The notes under the pieces were generated by a model. The model was not told where the DNA came from. It ran no database searches and was given only the letters and a program-made list of their open reading frames with translations. From Gallionellaceae bacterium (GTDB taxonomy: Bacteria; Pseudomonadota; Gammaproteobacteria; Burkholderiales; Gallionellaceae): DNA of 60,570 nt. Both the position numbers and the translations under genes were made by a program. Shown here piece by piece: positions 26,036-35,787 of the stretch (position 1 is its first letter; each line of letters opens with the position of its first letter). The stretch is from positions 1 through 60,570 of the forward strand of contig JAUQWW010000104.1 in the NCBI GenBank assembly GCA_030834965.1, read 5' to 3'.

Positions 26036-26635
26036 ATGGCTGATACCGCTGAGCAGCACAGCGCGCGCATGGCGCGCAAGAAGGCGGTGATCGACAGCAA
26101 GATTGCCGACGCCACCATCGAGCGCGGGGTGGTTATCGTCAATACCGGTACCGGCAAGGGTAAGAGCTCCGCCGGTTTCGGCATGCTGGCGCGTGCGCTG
26201 GGACACGGGATGCGCGCAGGCGTGGTGCAGTTCATCAAGGGCAGTTTTTCCACCGGCGAAGAAGCTTTCTTTCGCCGCTTTCCCGAAGTCAGCTATCACG
26301 TCATGGGTGAAGGCTTCACCTGGGAAACACAGGATCGAGACCGCGACATCGCAACGGCCCAGGCCGCATGGAGCAAGGCCTGCGAGATGCTGCGCGATGC
26401 ACAGTACGCGGTCGTCCTGCTGGATGAACTGAATATCGCGCTGAGAAGCGGCTACATTGCGCTGGACGATGTGCTTGCAGCCTTGCGTGCGCGTCCTGCG
26501 GCACAGCATGTCGTCATCACCGGCCGCGGCGCGCCGGACGGACTGATTGCATACGCAGACACCGTCACCGACATGCACTGCGTCAAACATGCTTTCCATG
26601 CAGGTGTTCGTGCACAGCTCGGAGTAGAGCTCTAA
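26036..26635 (+). CDS. cobO: Corrinoid adenosyltransferase CobO/BtuR
   Basis: 199 residues; ATG directly follows the btuM stop. The P-loop [15 protein letters not shown], then [25 protein letters not shown] and [17 protein letters not shown] are the hallmarks of CobO/CobA/BtuR. It transfers the adenosyl group of ATP to the cobalt of cob(I)yrinic acid a,c-diamide, and to salvaged cobinamides or cobalamin. Full length. It is the entry step for the corrinoids brought in by BtuB/BtuM. Confidence 0.95.
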   Translation: MADTAEQHSARMARKKAVIDSKIADATIERGVVIVNTGTGKGKSSAGFGMLARALGHGMRAGVVQFIKGSFSTGEEAFFRRFPEVSYHVMGEGFTWETQDRDRDIATAQAAWSKACEMLRDAQYAVVLLDELNIALRSGYIALDDVLAALRARPAAQHVVITGRGAPDGLIAYADTVTDMHCVKHAFHAGVRAQLGVEL

Positions 26636-26661
26636 GCGGGCCGTCTGCTTTAGCATTGGCC

Positions 26662-27600
26662 ATGTTGTTTTACCATTCCATTGAACTTGTCGCACTGCTG
26701 GTGCTATGCGCACTGGCGCTGGATCGTTTGCTGGGCGAGCCGCGTCGCTTGCATCCACTGGTGGGCTTCGGGAATTTTGCCGCATGGACAGAGCAGCGGC
26801 TGAATAGAAGGGCGTATTCGGACACGCGCCTGCGTGTGCATGGCGTGCTGGCATGGGTGCTATCCATCGCACCCTGGCTGTTGCTCACCTGGCTGCTGTG
26901 CCGGCAACCATTGCTGCAGCCGCTTGCTGGCGTACTGGTTCTATATTTCGCGCTCGGGATGCAAAGCCTGCGCGAACATGCCGGGCGCGTGCATAGCGCA
27001 TTGCAGGCGGGAGATCTCGTGCAGGCGCGGGCGCGCGTCGGTGAGATCGTCAGCCGCGATACCTTAGCGATGCAGCAAGAAGATGTGGCACGCGCCGGAG
27101 TCGAGTCGGTGCTGGAAAACGGCAGCGACGCGGTATTCGGCGCACTGTTCTGGTTCGTTGTCGCGGGGGCACCGGGAGCGTTGCTGTACCGCCTGGCAAA
27201 TACGCTGGACGCGATGTGGGGCTACCGCAATGTGCGCTATAACCATTTCGGCTGGGCGGCAGCGAGGCTGGATGACCTGCTGAATTTCATCCCGTCGCGG
27301 CTCACCGCACTCACCTATGCGCTGCTCGGAAACACACGTAGCGCCCTGCACTGCTGGCGACAACAGGCGCGCGCGTGGGACAGCCCGAACGCCGGGCCGG
27401 TGATGGCGAGCGGCGCGGGCAGCCTCGCGGTGACACTGGGCGGTGCGGCAAATTACCACGGTGTGAGCGAGATCCGCCCTGTGCTGGGCACGGGCAGTGT
27501 GCCGCAGGCATCCGACATTACGCGCGCCATTAAGCTGGTGCAACGCGGCGTGTGGCTGTGGGTTGCAGTGCTGTTAGCGATTGGATGGCTGCATGGCTGA
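26662..27600 (+). CDS. cbiB: Adenosylcobinamide-phosphate synthase CbiB/CobD
   Basis: 312 residues from ATG 26662. It is an integral membrane protein with the family signatures [18 protein letters not shown] at the N-terminus, [30 protein letters not shown] (in parts) and [40 protein letters not shown] (in parts). It joins aminopropanol phosphate to adenosylcobyric acid. Its stop overlaps the start of the next gene, whose product makes that aminopropanol phosphate. Confidence 0.94.
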   Translation: MLFYHSIELVALLVLCALALDRLLGEPRRLHPLVGFGNFAAWTEQRLNRRAYSDTRLRVHGVLAWVLSIAPWLLLTWLLCRQPLLQPLAGVLVLYFALGMQSLREHAGRVHSALQAGDLVQARARVGEIVSRDTLAMQQEDVARAGVESVLENGSDAVFGALFWFVVAGAPGALLYRLANTLDAMWGYRNVRYNHFGWAAARLDDLLNFIPSRLTALTYALLGNTRSALHCWRQQARAWDSPNAGPVMASGAGSLAVTLGGAANYHGVSEIRPVLGTGSVPQASDITRAIKLVQRGVWLWVAVLLAIGWLHG

Positions 27601-28594
27601 ACACGCCATGCTGGAACACGGCGGACAACTCCGCGCCGCAGCTGTGCGCCATGGCATTGCCATGGAGGAGTGGCTGGACCTGTCCACCGGGATCAATCCC
27701 ATTCCCTTTGTTCCACCGCAAATTCCGCTCGCGGCCTGGACGCGGCTGCCACAAGAGCAGGATGGGCTGGAGGACGCGGCAGCCCGCTATTACGGCACGC
27801 CTGACCTGTTGCCCGTATCCGGCTCGCAAGCCGCGATACAACTGCTGCCGCGTTTGCGCAGCCGCTGCCGGGCAGGTGTGCTGCATCCGGGTTATGCAGA
27901 ACATGCCCATGCCTGGCGCAATGCGGGACATGAGGTAAAGGAATTGCGTGCAGATGAAATCGCTGCACAGATAAATAACATGGATGTATTGGTGCTGATG
28001 CAGCCAAACAATCCTACCGGAGAGGTATTTGCTCACACGCAGTTGCACGAATGGCATGCGCAACTGGCAGCGCGTGGCGGCTGGCTGATTGTAGATGAGG
28101 CATTCATCGAAGCAAGTGCGCAAATTAGTGTTGCGCCATCGCAGATGCCGCCGGGATTGATCGTGCTGCGTTCACTGGGAAAATTTTTCGGGCTGGCCGG
28201 AGCGCGCGTCGGCTTCGTACTGGCACATGACGAATTGCTGGCGCGCATGCGCGCAGCGCTTGGCCCATGGAGCGTGGCTGGCCCCTCGCGCCATGTGGCG
28301 CAATTTGCGCTGCGCGATCGTGCGTGGCAGGCAGCAACGCATGCACGCCTGCTGCATGACGGCGCGCGCCTCGGTCAATTGCTGCGCGATGCCGGCTTGC
28401 CGTCCGCTGGCGGCTGCGGCCTGTTTCGGTGGGTGCTGACGGAGCAAGCCGAGGCTATCCACCAGCAGTTGGCGCAACGCGGCATCCTCACCCGTCTGTT
28501 CACGCAACCGCGCAGCGTGCGTTTCGGCCTGCCGGGCAGTGCAGCGGAGTGGAACAGGCTGGGCACGGCGCTTCAGCAGATACATTCGACATGA
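27593..28594 (+). CDS. L-threonine-O-3-phosphate decarboxylase (CobC of Pseudomonas, CobD of Salmonella)
   Basis: 333 residues from ATG 27593, overlapping cbiB by 8 bases. It is a class I/II PLP aminotransferase fold: [44 protein letters not shown] and [18 protein letters not shown], where the lysine of LGKFFG is the PLP site. It makes (R)-1-amino-2-propanol phosphate for CbiB. The name CobC/CobD differs between organisms, so I leave the symbol blank to avoid confusion with the phosphatase at 31755. The stop overlaps cobQ as ATGA. Confidence 0.92.
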   Translation: MAEHAMLEHGGQLRAAAVRHGIAMEEWLDLSTGINPIPFVPPQIPLAAWTRLPQEQDGLEDAAARYYGTPDLLPVSGSQAAIQLLPRLRSRCRAGVLHPGYAEHAHAWRNAGHEVKELRADEIAAQINNMDVLVLMQPNNPTGEVFAHTQLHEWHAQLAARGGWLIVDEAFIEASAQISVAPSQMPPGLIVLRSLGKFFGLAGARVGFVLAHDELLARMRAALGPWSVAGPSRHVAQFALRDRAWQAATHARLLHDGARLGQLLRDAGLPSAGGCGLFRWVLTEQAEAIHQQLAQRGILTRLFTQPRSVRFGLPGSAAEWNRLGTALQQIHST

Positions 28595-30087
28595 CTGCAA
28601 CCACACTGATGATCCAGGGCACCACCTCGGACGCGGGCAAGAGCACCGTCGTGACGGGCCTGTGCCGCGTGCTCAAACGGCGCGGCGTGCGTGTGGCGCC
28701 GTTCAAGCCGCAGAACATGGCGCTCAACAGCGCGGTGACCGAAGACGGCGGCGAGATCGGGCGTGCGCAGGCGGTGCAGGCGCAGGCGGCGGGCTTGGCG
28801 CCACACACCGACATGAACCCGGTGCTGCTGAAGCCGAACAGCGACACCGGCGCGCAGGTGATCATCCACGGACGCGCCATCGGCAACATGGAGGCTGCGG
28901 CTTATCACGATTACAAGCGCGTGGCGCGCGAGGCGGTGCTCGCTTCGCACCAGCGCCTGTCCATGCAATATCAGATGATCGTGGTGGAAGGCGCGGGCAG
29001 CCCTGCCGAAATCAATCTGCGCGTGGGCGACATCGCCAACATGGGCTTTGCCGAGGCGGTGGATTGCCCGGTGATCCTGGTTGCCGACATTGATCGCGGC
29101 GGCGTGTTTGCGCATCTCGTCGGCACGCTGGCGCTGCTGAGCGACAGCGAACAGGCGCGCGTGCGCGGCTTCATCATCAACCGTTTTCGTGGCGACATCG
29201 CGCTGCTGCAGCCGGGGCTGGACTGGCTCGAGGAGCGTACCGGCAAGCCGGTGCTCGGCGTGCTGCCGTATCTGCACGGTCTGCACCTCGAAGCAGAAGA
29301 CGCCCTCCCCTCTCCCGTTTACGGGCGAGGGGCCGGGGGAGAGGGCAAGCTGCGCGTCGCCACCCCCGCCCTGCCACACATCAGCAACCACACCGACTTC
29401 GACCCGCTGCGCCTGAACCCGCAGGTGTCCTTGCACTGGGTCGCACCCAATGAAGCGCCCCCCGCCGCCGACTGGGTAATCCTGCCCGGCAGCAAGAACG
29501 TGCGCGCCGACCTCGACTGGCTGCGCGCACAGGGCTGGGAAAATTATTTGGCGCGGCATCTGCGCTATGGCGGCAAGCTGATGGGCATCTGCGGCGGGCT
29601 GCAAATGCTGGGTAACGCAGTGCACGACCCGCACGGCATCGAAGGCGCGCCGGGCAGCAGCAAAGGACTCGGCTATCTGGATTTGTCCACCACCTTGCTG
29701 CCGCACAAGCAGTTGCGCAATGTGCAGGGCAGGCTCGCACAGGGCGGCATGCCGGTGAGCGGCTACGAGATTCATGCCGGGGTCAGCGCGGGCAGCGCGT
29801 TGCAGCACCCCTTTGCGTTGCTCGATGAGGGACGCACGGATGGCGCAATTTCGGAAGACGGGCAGATCATCGCAACCTATCTGCACGGCGTGTTCGAATC
29901 GCCGCAGGCCTGCACCGCATTGCTGGAATGGGCCGGATTGCAGGCGCCAGTGTCATTTGATTATCACGCATTGCGCGAGCGGAATATCGAACGCCTCGCC
30001 GACGCGCTGGAAACGCATTTGGATATGCGGCAGGTCATGCAATTGCTTGGTGCAGAATCAGGACAGTTTTTTGGAGCAGAAGCATGA
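28591..30087 (+). CDS. cobQ: Adenosylcobyric acid synthase CobQ/CbiP
   Basis: 498 residues from ATG 28591. The N-terminal dethiobiotin-synthase-like domain has [21 protein letters not shown] and [13 protein letters not shown]. The C-terminal class I amidotransferase domain has ICGGLQMLG with the catalytic cysteine, and YLHGVFESP. It amidates four side chains of adenosylcobyrinic a,c-diamide. Between the domains, after [10 protein letters not shown], a 15-codon palindromic repeat is inserted in frame (29302-29346, giving [12 protein letters not shown]) just before [19 protein letters not shown]. The insertion is in a linker and the gene looks intact. Confidence 0.93.
   Translation: MTATTLMIQGTTSDAGKSTVVTGLCRVLKRRGVRVAPFKPQNMALNSAVTEDGGEIGRAQAVQAQAAGLAPHTDMNPVLLKPNSDTGAQVIIHGRAIGNMEAAAYHDYKRVAREAVLASHQRLSMQYQMIVVEGAGSPAEINLRVGDIANMGFAEAVDCPVILVADIDRGGVFAHLVGTLALLSDSEQARVRGFIINRFRGDIALLQPGLDWLEERTGKPVLGVLPYLHGLHLEAEDALPSPVYGRGAGGEGKLRVATPALPHISNHTDFDPLRLNPQVSLHWVAPNEAPPAADWVILPGSKNVRADLDWLRAQGWENYLARHLRYGGKLMGICGGLQMLGNAVHDPHGIEGAPGSSKGLGYLDLSTTLLPHKQLRNVQGRLAQGGMPVSGYEIHAGVSAGSALQHPFALLDEGRTDGAISEDGQIIATYLHGVFESPQACTALLEWAGLQAPVSFDYHALRERNIERLADALETHLDMRQVMQLLGAESGQFFGAEA
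29302..29346 (+). repeat. Palindromic repeat inserted in frame in cobQ
   Basis: 45 bases of the type GCCCTCCCCTCTCCCG-TTTA-CGGGCGAGGGG...GAGAGGGC, a long imperfect inverted repeat. It is exactly 15 codons and keeps the frame. Related repeats occur at 49767-49901, 53605-53665 and 54241-54342. Confidence 0.75.
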
Positions 30088-30596
30088 GGGAATTGATACT
30101 GGGCGGAATGCGTTCCGGCAAGAGCCGGCTGGCCGAACAGCACGCGCAGGCGAGCGGATTACCGGTCACCTATCTGGCCACCGCTACGGTGGACGACGAC
30201 GAGATGCGGGCGCGCATCGCACATCACCAGGCGCAGCGCCCCGGCCATTGGCAGCTGGCGGAAGAACCACTGGCGCTGGCCGCCGCACTGCAGCGTCACG
30301 CCGCAGCAGAGCACTGCGTGCTGGTGGATTGCCTGACGCTGTGGCTGACAAATTTGTTATGCACGCAGGACGAGGCGCGGTTGCGGCAGGAAGTGTCTGC
30401 GCTGCTGGAAGTGTTGCCGGAACTGCCGGGGCAAATCATTCTGGTGAGCAACGAAACCGGCATGGGTGTGGTACCGCTGGGCGAGCTGACGCGACGTTAT
30501 TGCGACGAGGCCGGGCGCTTGCATCAGGCAGTGGCGCAATGCTGTGAGAAGGTGATTTTAACGGTTGCGGGTTTGCCACTTAACTTGAAAGGGTGA
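30084..30596 (+). CDS. cobU: Adenosylcobinamide kinase/guanylyltransferase CobU/CobP
   Basis: 170 residues, ATG overlapping the cobQ stop (ATGA). P-loop [29 protein letters not shown], the guanylylation histidine region [23 protein letters not shown] and [12 protein letters not shown] are diagnostic. It phosphorylates adenosylcobinamide and attaches GMP. It is full-length and 10 bases before cobT. Confidence 0.95.
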   Translation: MRELILGGMRSGKSRLAEQHAQASGLPVTYLATATVDDDEMRARIAHHQAQRPGHWQLAEEPLALAAALQRHAAAEHCVLVDCLTLWLTNLLCTQDEARLRQEVSALLEVLPELPGQIILVSNETGMGVVPLGELTRRYCDEAGRLHQAVAQCCEKVILTVAGLPLNLKG

Positions 30597-30606
30597 CACA
30601 AGCACT

Positions 30607-31665
30607 ATGAATACAAATTTGCATTGGCTGACTCGGGCAGCACAGGTATTAAATGAAACGGCACGCGCAGCAGCCGAGGCGCGCCAGGGAAAACTGACCA
30701 AACCGCCCGGCGCGCTGGGGCGGCTGGAAGCGCTGGCGATACAGCTCGCAGCCATGCAGGGGCGCGAAAAACCGCAGATGGGGCAGGTGCAGATCAGCGT
30801 CTTCGCTGGCGACCACGGCGTGGCGGAAGAAGGCGTGTCACTCTTTCCGCAGGCGGTGACCGCCGAGATGGTGAAAAATTTCGCGCGCGGCGGCGCGGCC
30901 ATCAGCGTGCTGGCCAAGCAACTCGGCGCCACGCTGGAAGTGGTGAATCTTGGGACGGCCTTCGACACCGGCGAGCTGCCGGGCGTGCTGCAATGCAATC
31001 TCGGCAAAGGCACGGCCAACTTCACGCAAACAGCCGCGATGACGGAAAGCCAATTGGCAGCAGCCTTGCAGGCCGGCAATGACAGCGCCGCGCGTGCTGC
31101 AAAAGCAGGTGCGACCCTGTTCATCGGCGGCGAGATGGGCATCGCCAATACCACTGCCGCCGCCGCGCTGGCCTGCGCCTTGCTCAATCTGCAACCGCAA
31201 CAACTCGCCGGTCCCGGCACCGGCCTCAATCAGACAGGGGTGCAACACAAGGCAGCGGTGGTGGCGCGCGCCCTTGCATTGCATGCGGCACATCTAAGCG
31301 ATCCATTGGAAGTGCTGCGCCGCCTCGGTGGTTTTGAAATCGCAGCGCTGACCGGCGCCTTCATCGGCTGCGCACAGCGCGGCATCCCAGTGCTGGTGGA
31401 TGGCTACATCACGACTGCCGCCGCACTGCTTGCCGTGCGTATCCAGCCAAGTGTGGCAAGCTGGCTGATGTATGCGCATCGCTCGGCCGAGCCCGGACAT
31501 ATCCTGATGCTGGAAGCATTGCAGGCTGAGCCGTTGCTGAATCTGGGTATGCGACTGGGTGAGGGAAGTGGTGCGGCGCTGGCGGTGCCGTTGTTGCAGT
31601 TGGCCTGCGCGTTGCATAACGACATGGCGACATTTGCGGAAGCAGGGGTGTCAGATAAGATTTGA
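30607..31665 (+). CDS. cobT: Nicotinate-nucleotide:dimethylbenzimidazole phosphoribosyltransferase CobT
   Basis: 352 residues, usual length. Signatures: [41 protein letters not shown] (in parts), [27 protein letters not shown], and the C-terminal HRSAEPGH with [14 protein letters not shown] containing the catalytic glutamate. It activates the lower ligand base to alpha-ribazole phosphate. Last gene of the plus-strand B12 operon. Confidence 0.95.
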   Translation: MNTNLHWLTRAAQVLNETARAAAEARQGKLTKPPGALGRLEALAIQLAAMQGREKPQMGQVQISVFAGDHGVAEEGVSLFPQAVTAEMVKNFARGGAAISVLAKQLGATLEVVNLGTAFDTGELPGVLQCNLGKGTANFTQTAAMTESQLAAALQAGNDSAARAAKAGATLFIGGEMGIANTTAAAALACALLNLQPQQLAGPGTGLNQTGVQHKAAVVARALALHAAHLSDPLEVLRRLGGFEIAALTGAFIGCAQRGIPVLVDGYITTAAALLAVRIQPSVASWLMYAHRSAEPGHILMLEALQAEPLLNLGMRLGEGSGAALAVPLLQLACALHNDMATFAEAGVSDKI

Positions 31666-31668
31666 TTT

Positions 31669-31696
31669 CGTCATTCCCGCGAAAGCGGGAATCCAG
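31669..31696. repeat. Short palindromic repeat CGTCATTCCCGC-type
   Basis: ATTCCCGC-GAAA-GCGGGAAT hairpin with flanking CGTC and CCAG. This sequence type is widespread as a dispersed repeat in proteobacteria. Here it sits 4 bases after the cobT stop and may end or protect the plus-strand operon transcript. Confidence 0.65.
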
Positions 31697-31711
31697 TTTT
31701 ATCAAATACTC

Positions 31712-31740
31712 AAAACAAAACCGCCGGGAGTAGCCCGGCG
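31712..31740 (-). terminator. Terminator of the cobS-phosphatase operon
   Basis: On the minus strand CGCCGGG-CTACT-CCCGGCG is followed by GTTTTGTTTT, 15 bases past the phosphatase stop. Confidence 0.8.
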
Positions 31741-31754
31741 AAGTCGACTTGCTT

Positions 31755-32297
31755 TTAGTTACGCTGTACACGCACAGCAATCACCGCCCCATACCCCATC
31801 TCCCAACTCAACATCTCAGCCAGCGGCACATCGCCAATCTGCGCCAGCAGTGCGCGAATGCTGCCGCCGTGCGCGATCAGCGCGATGTTCTTATGCGGCA
31901 GTTGCGTCACGTCGCATAGAAGATTTTGTACGCGTTGCATCAACTGCTGCGCAGACTCTCCGCCTAACGGGGCGTAGCCCAATACATCTGCAGCCCAGGC
32001 GTCGATTTCGTGGCGGGCGATGCTGTCCCATGCCCTGCCTTCCCATGCGCCGAAGTGTTTTTCCATCAGGCGCGCGTCGCTGCGCAGTTCGCAGTGCTGT
32101 GCTTGCGCCAGGTGTTCGGCCAGCAGGCGGGTGCGCTTTAGCGGCGAGGTGATGATGAGTTCCACCGGTGGCAGCCAGCTTAGGACGTCGTTCGCCTCTT
32201 CATCAAAGCTGTCTGCCACGCCGATGTCGAGTTGCCCGTAACAGAGGCCGGGTGCGATGCGCGGCGTGGTGTGGCGGATCAGGTACAGGGTTTTCAT
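31755..32297 (-). CDS. cobC: Alpha-ribazole phosphatase CobC (histidine phosphatase family)
   Basis: 180 residues. It starts LYLIRHTTPRIAPGLCYGQLDIGVAD (in parts), where RHT is the phosphohistidine motif. ELIITSPLKRTRLLAE, LMEKHFGAWEGRAWDSI and LIAHGGSIRALLAQI follow. It removes the phosphate from alpha-ribazole phosphate or adenosylcobalamin phosphate. The ATG shares one base with the cobS stop (TGATG), so the two are coupled. Context separates it from a generic phosphoglycerate-mutase-like enzyme. Confidence 0.9.
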   Translation of the reverse strand: MKTLYLIRHTTPRIAPGLCYGQLDIGVADSFDEEANDVLSWLPPVELIITSPLKRTRLLAEHLAQAQHCELRSDARLMEKHFGAWEGRAWDSIARHEIDAWAADVLGYAPLGGESAQQLMQRVQNLLCDVTQLPHKNIALIAHGGSIRALLAQIGDVPLAEMLSWEMGYGAVIAVRVQRN

Positions 32298-33076
32298 CAC
32301 ATGGTGATCAGCAAACCCAGGTAGAACGCCAGTTCGCTGAGTTGCTGTACTGCGCCCAGGCAGTCGCCGGTGTAGCCGCCCAGCCGCTTTTGCAGCCGCC
32401 ATGCCAGGTAGGTGCGCATCAGGAATGCGGCGGCAATGGCGGCGAACACTGAAACGGGATGAGCGCCTGCGGCGAACAGGAGGACTATGGTGGCTATGCC
32501 AGTAAGCAATGCGATGGCAAAGCTGGCGGGGCTGATTTGCTGCGCGGCGGGTTTGGCGCGCGCGCTGTCGTCGTCGCGGACGTAGCGCTGGGTCAGCATG
32601 ATGCTGGCCGCCATTAAACGGCTCACACTGTGTGCGGCGGTGAGAGCTGCGGCTGCAAACGGCAGCGAGTACTCCCCGCACAACGCAAGCAGTGCCTGAT
32701 ATTTCAGCAGCAGCACCAGCACAAGGGCGATCACGCCGTAAGCGCCGATGCGCGAGTCTTTCATGATCGCCAGCACTTTTTCCTTGCTGTGGCCTCCGCC
32801 CATGCCGTCGGCAAAATCGCTGAGGCCGTCTTCGTGGAATGCGCCGGTGATGAGTATGCTCGCTGCCATGCTCAGCGGCACCGCCAGCGACAGCGGCAGC
32901 ACTTGTGCGCCCAGCCACAGCGTGGCTGCCGCCAGCCCGCCAACGCAGATGCCGACCAGCGGAAAGTAGCGCGCAGACTGGTCGAGTTGCTGCGCGGAAT
33001 GGCCAACCCACGCGGGCACCGGGATGCGCGTGAAGAATTGGACGGCGGTGAGGAACAAGCGCAGTTCTTGCAGCAT
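32297..33076 (-). CDS. cobS: Adenosylcobinamide-GDP ribazoletransferase CobS/CobV
   Basis: 259 residues from ATG 33076. It is a multi-pass membrane protein with FLTAVQFFTRIPVP at the start and GAFHEDGLSDFADGMGGGHSKEKVLAIMKDSRIGAYG (in parts), the CobS metal-binding signature. GYTGDCLGAVQQLSEL near the end is also typical. It joins adenosylcobinamide-GDP to alpha-ribazole (phosphate), the last step of coenzyme B12 assembly. It converges on cobT. Confidence 0.94.
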   Translation of the reverse strand: MLQELRLFLTAVQFFTRIPVPAWVGHSAQQLDQSARYFPLVGICVGGLAAATLWLGAQVLPLSLAVPLSMAASILITGAFHEDGLSDFADGMGGGHSKEKVLAIMKDSRIGAYGVIALVLVLLLKYQALLALCGEYSLPFAAAALTAAHSVSRLMAASIMLTQRYVRDDDSARAKPAAQQISPASFAIALLTGIATIVLLFAAGAHPVSVFAAIAAAFLMRTYLAWRLQKRLGGYTGDCLGAVQQLSELAFYLGLLITM

Positions 33077-33187
33077 GGTCTGCAGCGGGAATGAAAGCGC
33101 AGGCAGACTAGCAGCGGGTGCGCGGCCTGTCCAGTTGCAAGGCGGCAGGCGGGGCGGGGAGGGCGCATTTCTGCTAAAGTGCGCGCC

Positions 33188-34945
33188 ATGAAGATGACCA
33201 GTTCCCAGCTTTATTGGCGCCTGCTCGGCTATGTCAAACCCTATTGGCGTGCGTTTGCGGTATCCATAATCGGCATGGCGGTGACGGCTGCCACCGAGCC
33301 GTTGCTGCCCGCATTGCTGAAGCCCATGCTGGACGGCACGTTCGTGCACAAGGACGATACGGTCATCCGGCTGGCACCGCTGTTTATCGTGCTGATTTTC
33401 TTTGTGCGCGGTGTCGCCTCGTTCATCGGTTCATACGCCATCAGCTGGGTGGGGCACAAGCTGGTGATGGACTTGCGTGACGAGATGTTCCGCAAGCTGC
33501 TGTCGCTGCCGACGCGTTTTTATGACGATCATGCCACCGGCAATCTCATCTCCAAGCTGACCTTCGACGTGACACAGGTGACCTCCGCCGCGACCAATGT
33601 GGTAACCGTCACCATTCGCGATTCCATCGTCATCGTCGGCCTGATGGGCTGGCTGCTCTATCTCAACTGGAGGCTCACGCTGCTCACGCTGGTGATGGTG
33701 CCGGTCATTGCGCTGATCATCCGCGTGCTCAACCGGCGTTTGCGCAATGCCAGCCGCGATTCGCAGCGTGCGATGGGCGACATCACGCAGGTGATCGAGG
33801 AAAGTGTCACCGCGCACAAGGTGGTCAAACTGTTCGGCGGGCAGCGATATGAGGGCGAACGCTTCAGCGATCAGGCCAACTGGGTGCGCCGCCATAGCAT
33901 GAAGCAGGCAGCGGTTGGCGCCGCCAATGTGCCCATCGTGCAGATGGTGGCGGCGCTGGCGCTCGCCGTCATCGTTTACATTGCCACCGTGCAATCGAAG
34001 AGCGACGAAACCACGGTGGGCGGTTTCCTGTCTTTCATCGCAGCAATGCTGATGCTGACCGCGCCGCTGAAACGCCTGACCGGCGTCAGCGAATTCCTGC
34101 AGCGCGGGCTGGCGGCGGCGGAAAGCGTGTTTGAATTGCTCGATACGCCGGGTGAGACGGATTCCGGCAAGGCCGAGATCGCGCGTGCCACCGGTCATCT
34201 GGTATTCGAGCATGTGAGCCTGTCCTACCAGCAGGATGAGCGGCTGGCATTGTATGATATCTGCCTGGAAATCCCTGCCGGACAGGCCGTCGCGCTGGTC
34301 GGCGCATCCGGCAGCGGCAAGAGCACGCTGGCCAATCTGGTGCCGCGCTTCTATTTGCCGACCAGCGGGCGCATCACGCTGGATGGTCATGACCTCGCCG
34401 ACCTGACACTGGCCAGCCTGCGCGCCAACGTCGCGCTGGTCAGCCAGGAAGTCGTGCTGTTCAACGACACCATTGCCGCCAACATCGCCTACGGCCAGAT
34501 GCGCGAGGTGCCGGAAGAGGAAATCATCGCCGCTGCGCAGGCCGCACACGCGATGGAATTCATCCGCGACATGCCGCAGGGGCTGCAGACACTGGTGGGC
34601 GAGAAAGGCGTGCGGCTTTCCGGGGGACAGCGCCAGCGCATCGCCATCGCGCGCGCCATCCTGAAGAACGCACCGATACTCATTCTGGATGAGGCTACCT
34701 CAGCGCTGGACAGCGAATCCGAGCGCCACGTGCAGGCCGCACTCGAAACACTGATGCAGGGGCGTACTTCACTCGTCATCGCACACCGATTATCCACCAT
34801 CGAAAAAGCCGACCGCATTGTGGTACTGCAAAAGGGCGAGATCGTCGAGACCGGCACGCACCGCGAATTGCTGGAAAAAAATGGCGTGTATGCGCAGTTG
34901 CACAGGATCCAGTTTGCGGCGGGTAATTTAGCCATGGCGTCATAA
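33188..34945 (+). CDS. msbA: Lipid A export ABC transporter MsbA
   Basis: 585 residues from ATG 33188 (GTG at 33179 also in frame). It is a half-transporter: six transmembrane helices, then an ATPase with Walker A LVGASGSGKSTLANLVPRFY, Q-loop LVSQEVVLFNDT, signature RLSGGQRQRIAIARA, Walker B ILILDEATSALDSESE and switch IAHRLSTI. It flips lipid A-core from inner to outer leaflet of the inner membrane. Length and the N-terminal LLPALLKPMLDGTFV segment fit MsbA of betaproteobacteria. Transcribed away from cobS; the short gap holds its promoter. Confidence 0.92.
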   Translation: MKMTSSQLYWRLLGYVKPYWRAFAVSIIGMAVTAATEPLLPALLKPMLDGTFVHKDDTVIRLAPLFIVLIFFVRGVASFIGSYAISWVGHKLVMDLRDEMFRKLLSLPTRFYDDHATGNLISKLTFDVTQVTSAATNVVTVTIRDSIVIVGLMGWLLYLNWRLTLLTLVMVPVIALIIRVLNRRLRNASRDSQRAMGDITQVIEESVTAHKVVKLFGGQRYEGERFSDQANWVRRHSMKQAAVGAANVPIVQMVAALALAVIVYIATVQSKSDETTVGGFLSFIAAMLMLTAPLKRLTGVSEFLQRGLAAAESVFELLDTPGETDSGKAEIARATGHLVFEHVSLSYQQDERLALYDICLEIPAGQAVALVGASGSGKSTLANLVPRFYLPTSGRITLDGHDLADLTLASLRANVALVSQEVVLFNDTIAANIAYGQMREVPEEEIIAAAQAAHAMEFIRDMPQGLQTLVGEKGVRLSGGQRQRIAIARAILKNAPILILDEATSALDSESERHVQAALETLMQGRTSLVIAHRLSTIEKADRIVVLQKGEIVETGTHRELLEKNGVYAQLHRIQFAAGNLAMAS

Positions 34946-34995
34946 ACCTCCATCCGAAAACCAGCCCCCGCAAAAGATGTACATAAGATATAAGG

Positions 34996-35041
34996 TTGAC
35001 GCCGCCGCAGTAAATGGCCTAAATTGTTTGATCCAAATCAA
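34996..35041 (+). promoter_or_regulatory. Promoter of the peroxiredoxin gene overlapped by an FNR/CRP-type site
   Basis: TTGACG (34996-35001) and TAAATT (35020-35025) with an 18-base spacer predict a start near 35032. A perfect FNR consensus palindrome TTGAT-CCAA-ATCAA covers 35028-35041, centred on that predicted start. At this place an FNR-type regulator would repress under low oxygen. The -35/-10 choice is by eye. Confidence 0.6.
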
Positions 35042-35066
35042 ATAAACCTAAAGAAGGGGGATCAAC

Positions 35067-35669
35067 ATGGCCGTACTCGTCGGTAAACAAGCTCCGGATT
35101 TCAATGCCGTCGCCGTGATGGGCGACAATGAAATCAATGAAGGCTTCAACCTGAAAAAGCACATCAAGGGCAAATATGCCGTGGTGTATTTTTACCCGCT
35201 GGATTTCACCTTTGTGTGTCCATCGGAAATCATCGCATTTGACCACCGCCTGGATGAATTCAAGAAACGCAAAGTGGAAGTGATCGGCATTTCGATAGAC
35301 TCCCACTTCACGCATCTGGCCTGGAAAAACACACCGATCAACAATGGCGGCATCGGCCAGGTGCGCTATCCGCTGGTAGCCGACATCAAGCATGAAATCT
35401 GCAAGGCGTATGACGTCGAGGCCGAAGGCGGCGTGGCGTATCGCGGTTCGTTCCTGATTGACCGCAGCGGCGTGGTGCGCCACCAGGTGGTGAACGATCT
35501 GCCGCTGGGCCGCAATATCGACGAGATGCTGCGCATGGTCGATGCGCTGCAGTTCACCGAGGAACATGGCGAGGTCTGTCCCGCAGGCTGGAACAAGGGC
35601 AAGGCAGGCATGGGCGCCTCGACCGAGGGAGTGGCAAAGTATCTGGCCGAGCACGCCAAAGAGCTGTAA
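35067..35669 (+). CDS. Typical 2-Cys peroxiredoxin (AhpC/TSA family)
   Basis: 200 residues behind the ribosome-binding site AAGGGGG. The peroxidatic cysteine is Cys51 in PLDFTFVCPSE, the resolving cysteine is Cys171 in EVCPAGW, and the catalytic arginine lies in RGSFLID. A GGIG loop (94-97) is present, but the C-terminal YF motif is replaced by YL, so hyperoxidation sensitivity may be reduced. It reduces H2O2 and organic peroxides with thioredoxin or AhpF-type donors, none of which are adjacent. A strong bidirectional terminator follows. Confidence 0.93.
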   Translation: MAVLVGKQAPDFNAVAVMGDNEINEGFNLKKHIKGKYAVVYFYPLDFTFVCPSEIIAFDHRLDEFKKRKVEVIGISIDSHFTHLAWKNTPINNGGIGQVRYPLVADIKHEICKAYDVEAEGGVAYRGSFLIDRSGVVRHQVVNDLPLGRNIDEMLRMVDALQFTEEHGEVCPAGWNKGKAGMGASTEGVAKYLAEHAKEL

Positions 35670-35688
35670 TCCACCCCGCACGACACGC

Positions 35689-35722
35689 AAAAAAGCCACC
35701 TCTTTGCAGGTGGCTTTTTTGT
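35689..35722. terminator. Bidirectional terminator after the peroxiredoxin gene
   Basis: AAAAAAGCCACCT-CTTTGC-AGGTGGCTTTTTT, a symmetric stem with A and T tracts on both sides. Confidence 0.92.
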
Positions 35723-35787
35723 GCCCGCAGCAGCCAGGGCTGCTACAATTCCCGCCATTTTGTTACGCCCCTGGCAAGAGGCCATTC

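Noticed and set aside
28573-29886. Open frame opposite cobQ (437 codons)
   Set aside because: cobQ is clearly the gene (P-loop and amidotransferase cysteine). The antisense frame has no signatures.
33431-34549. Open frame opposite msbA
   Set aside because: All ABC motifs lie on the plus strand; the antisense product is His/Gln-rich noise.
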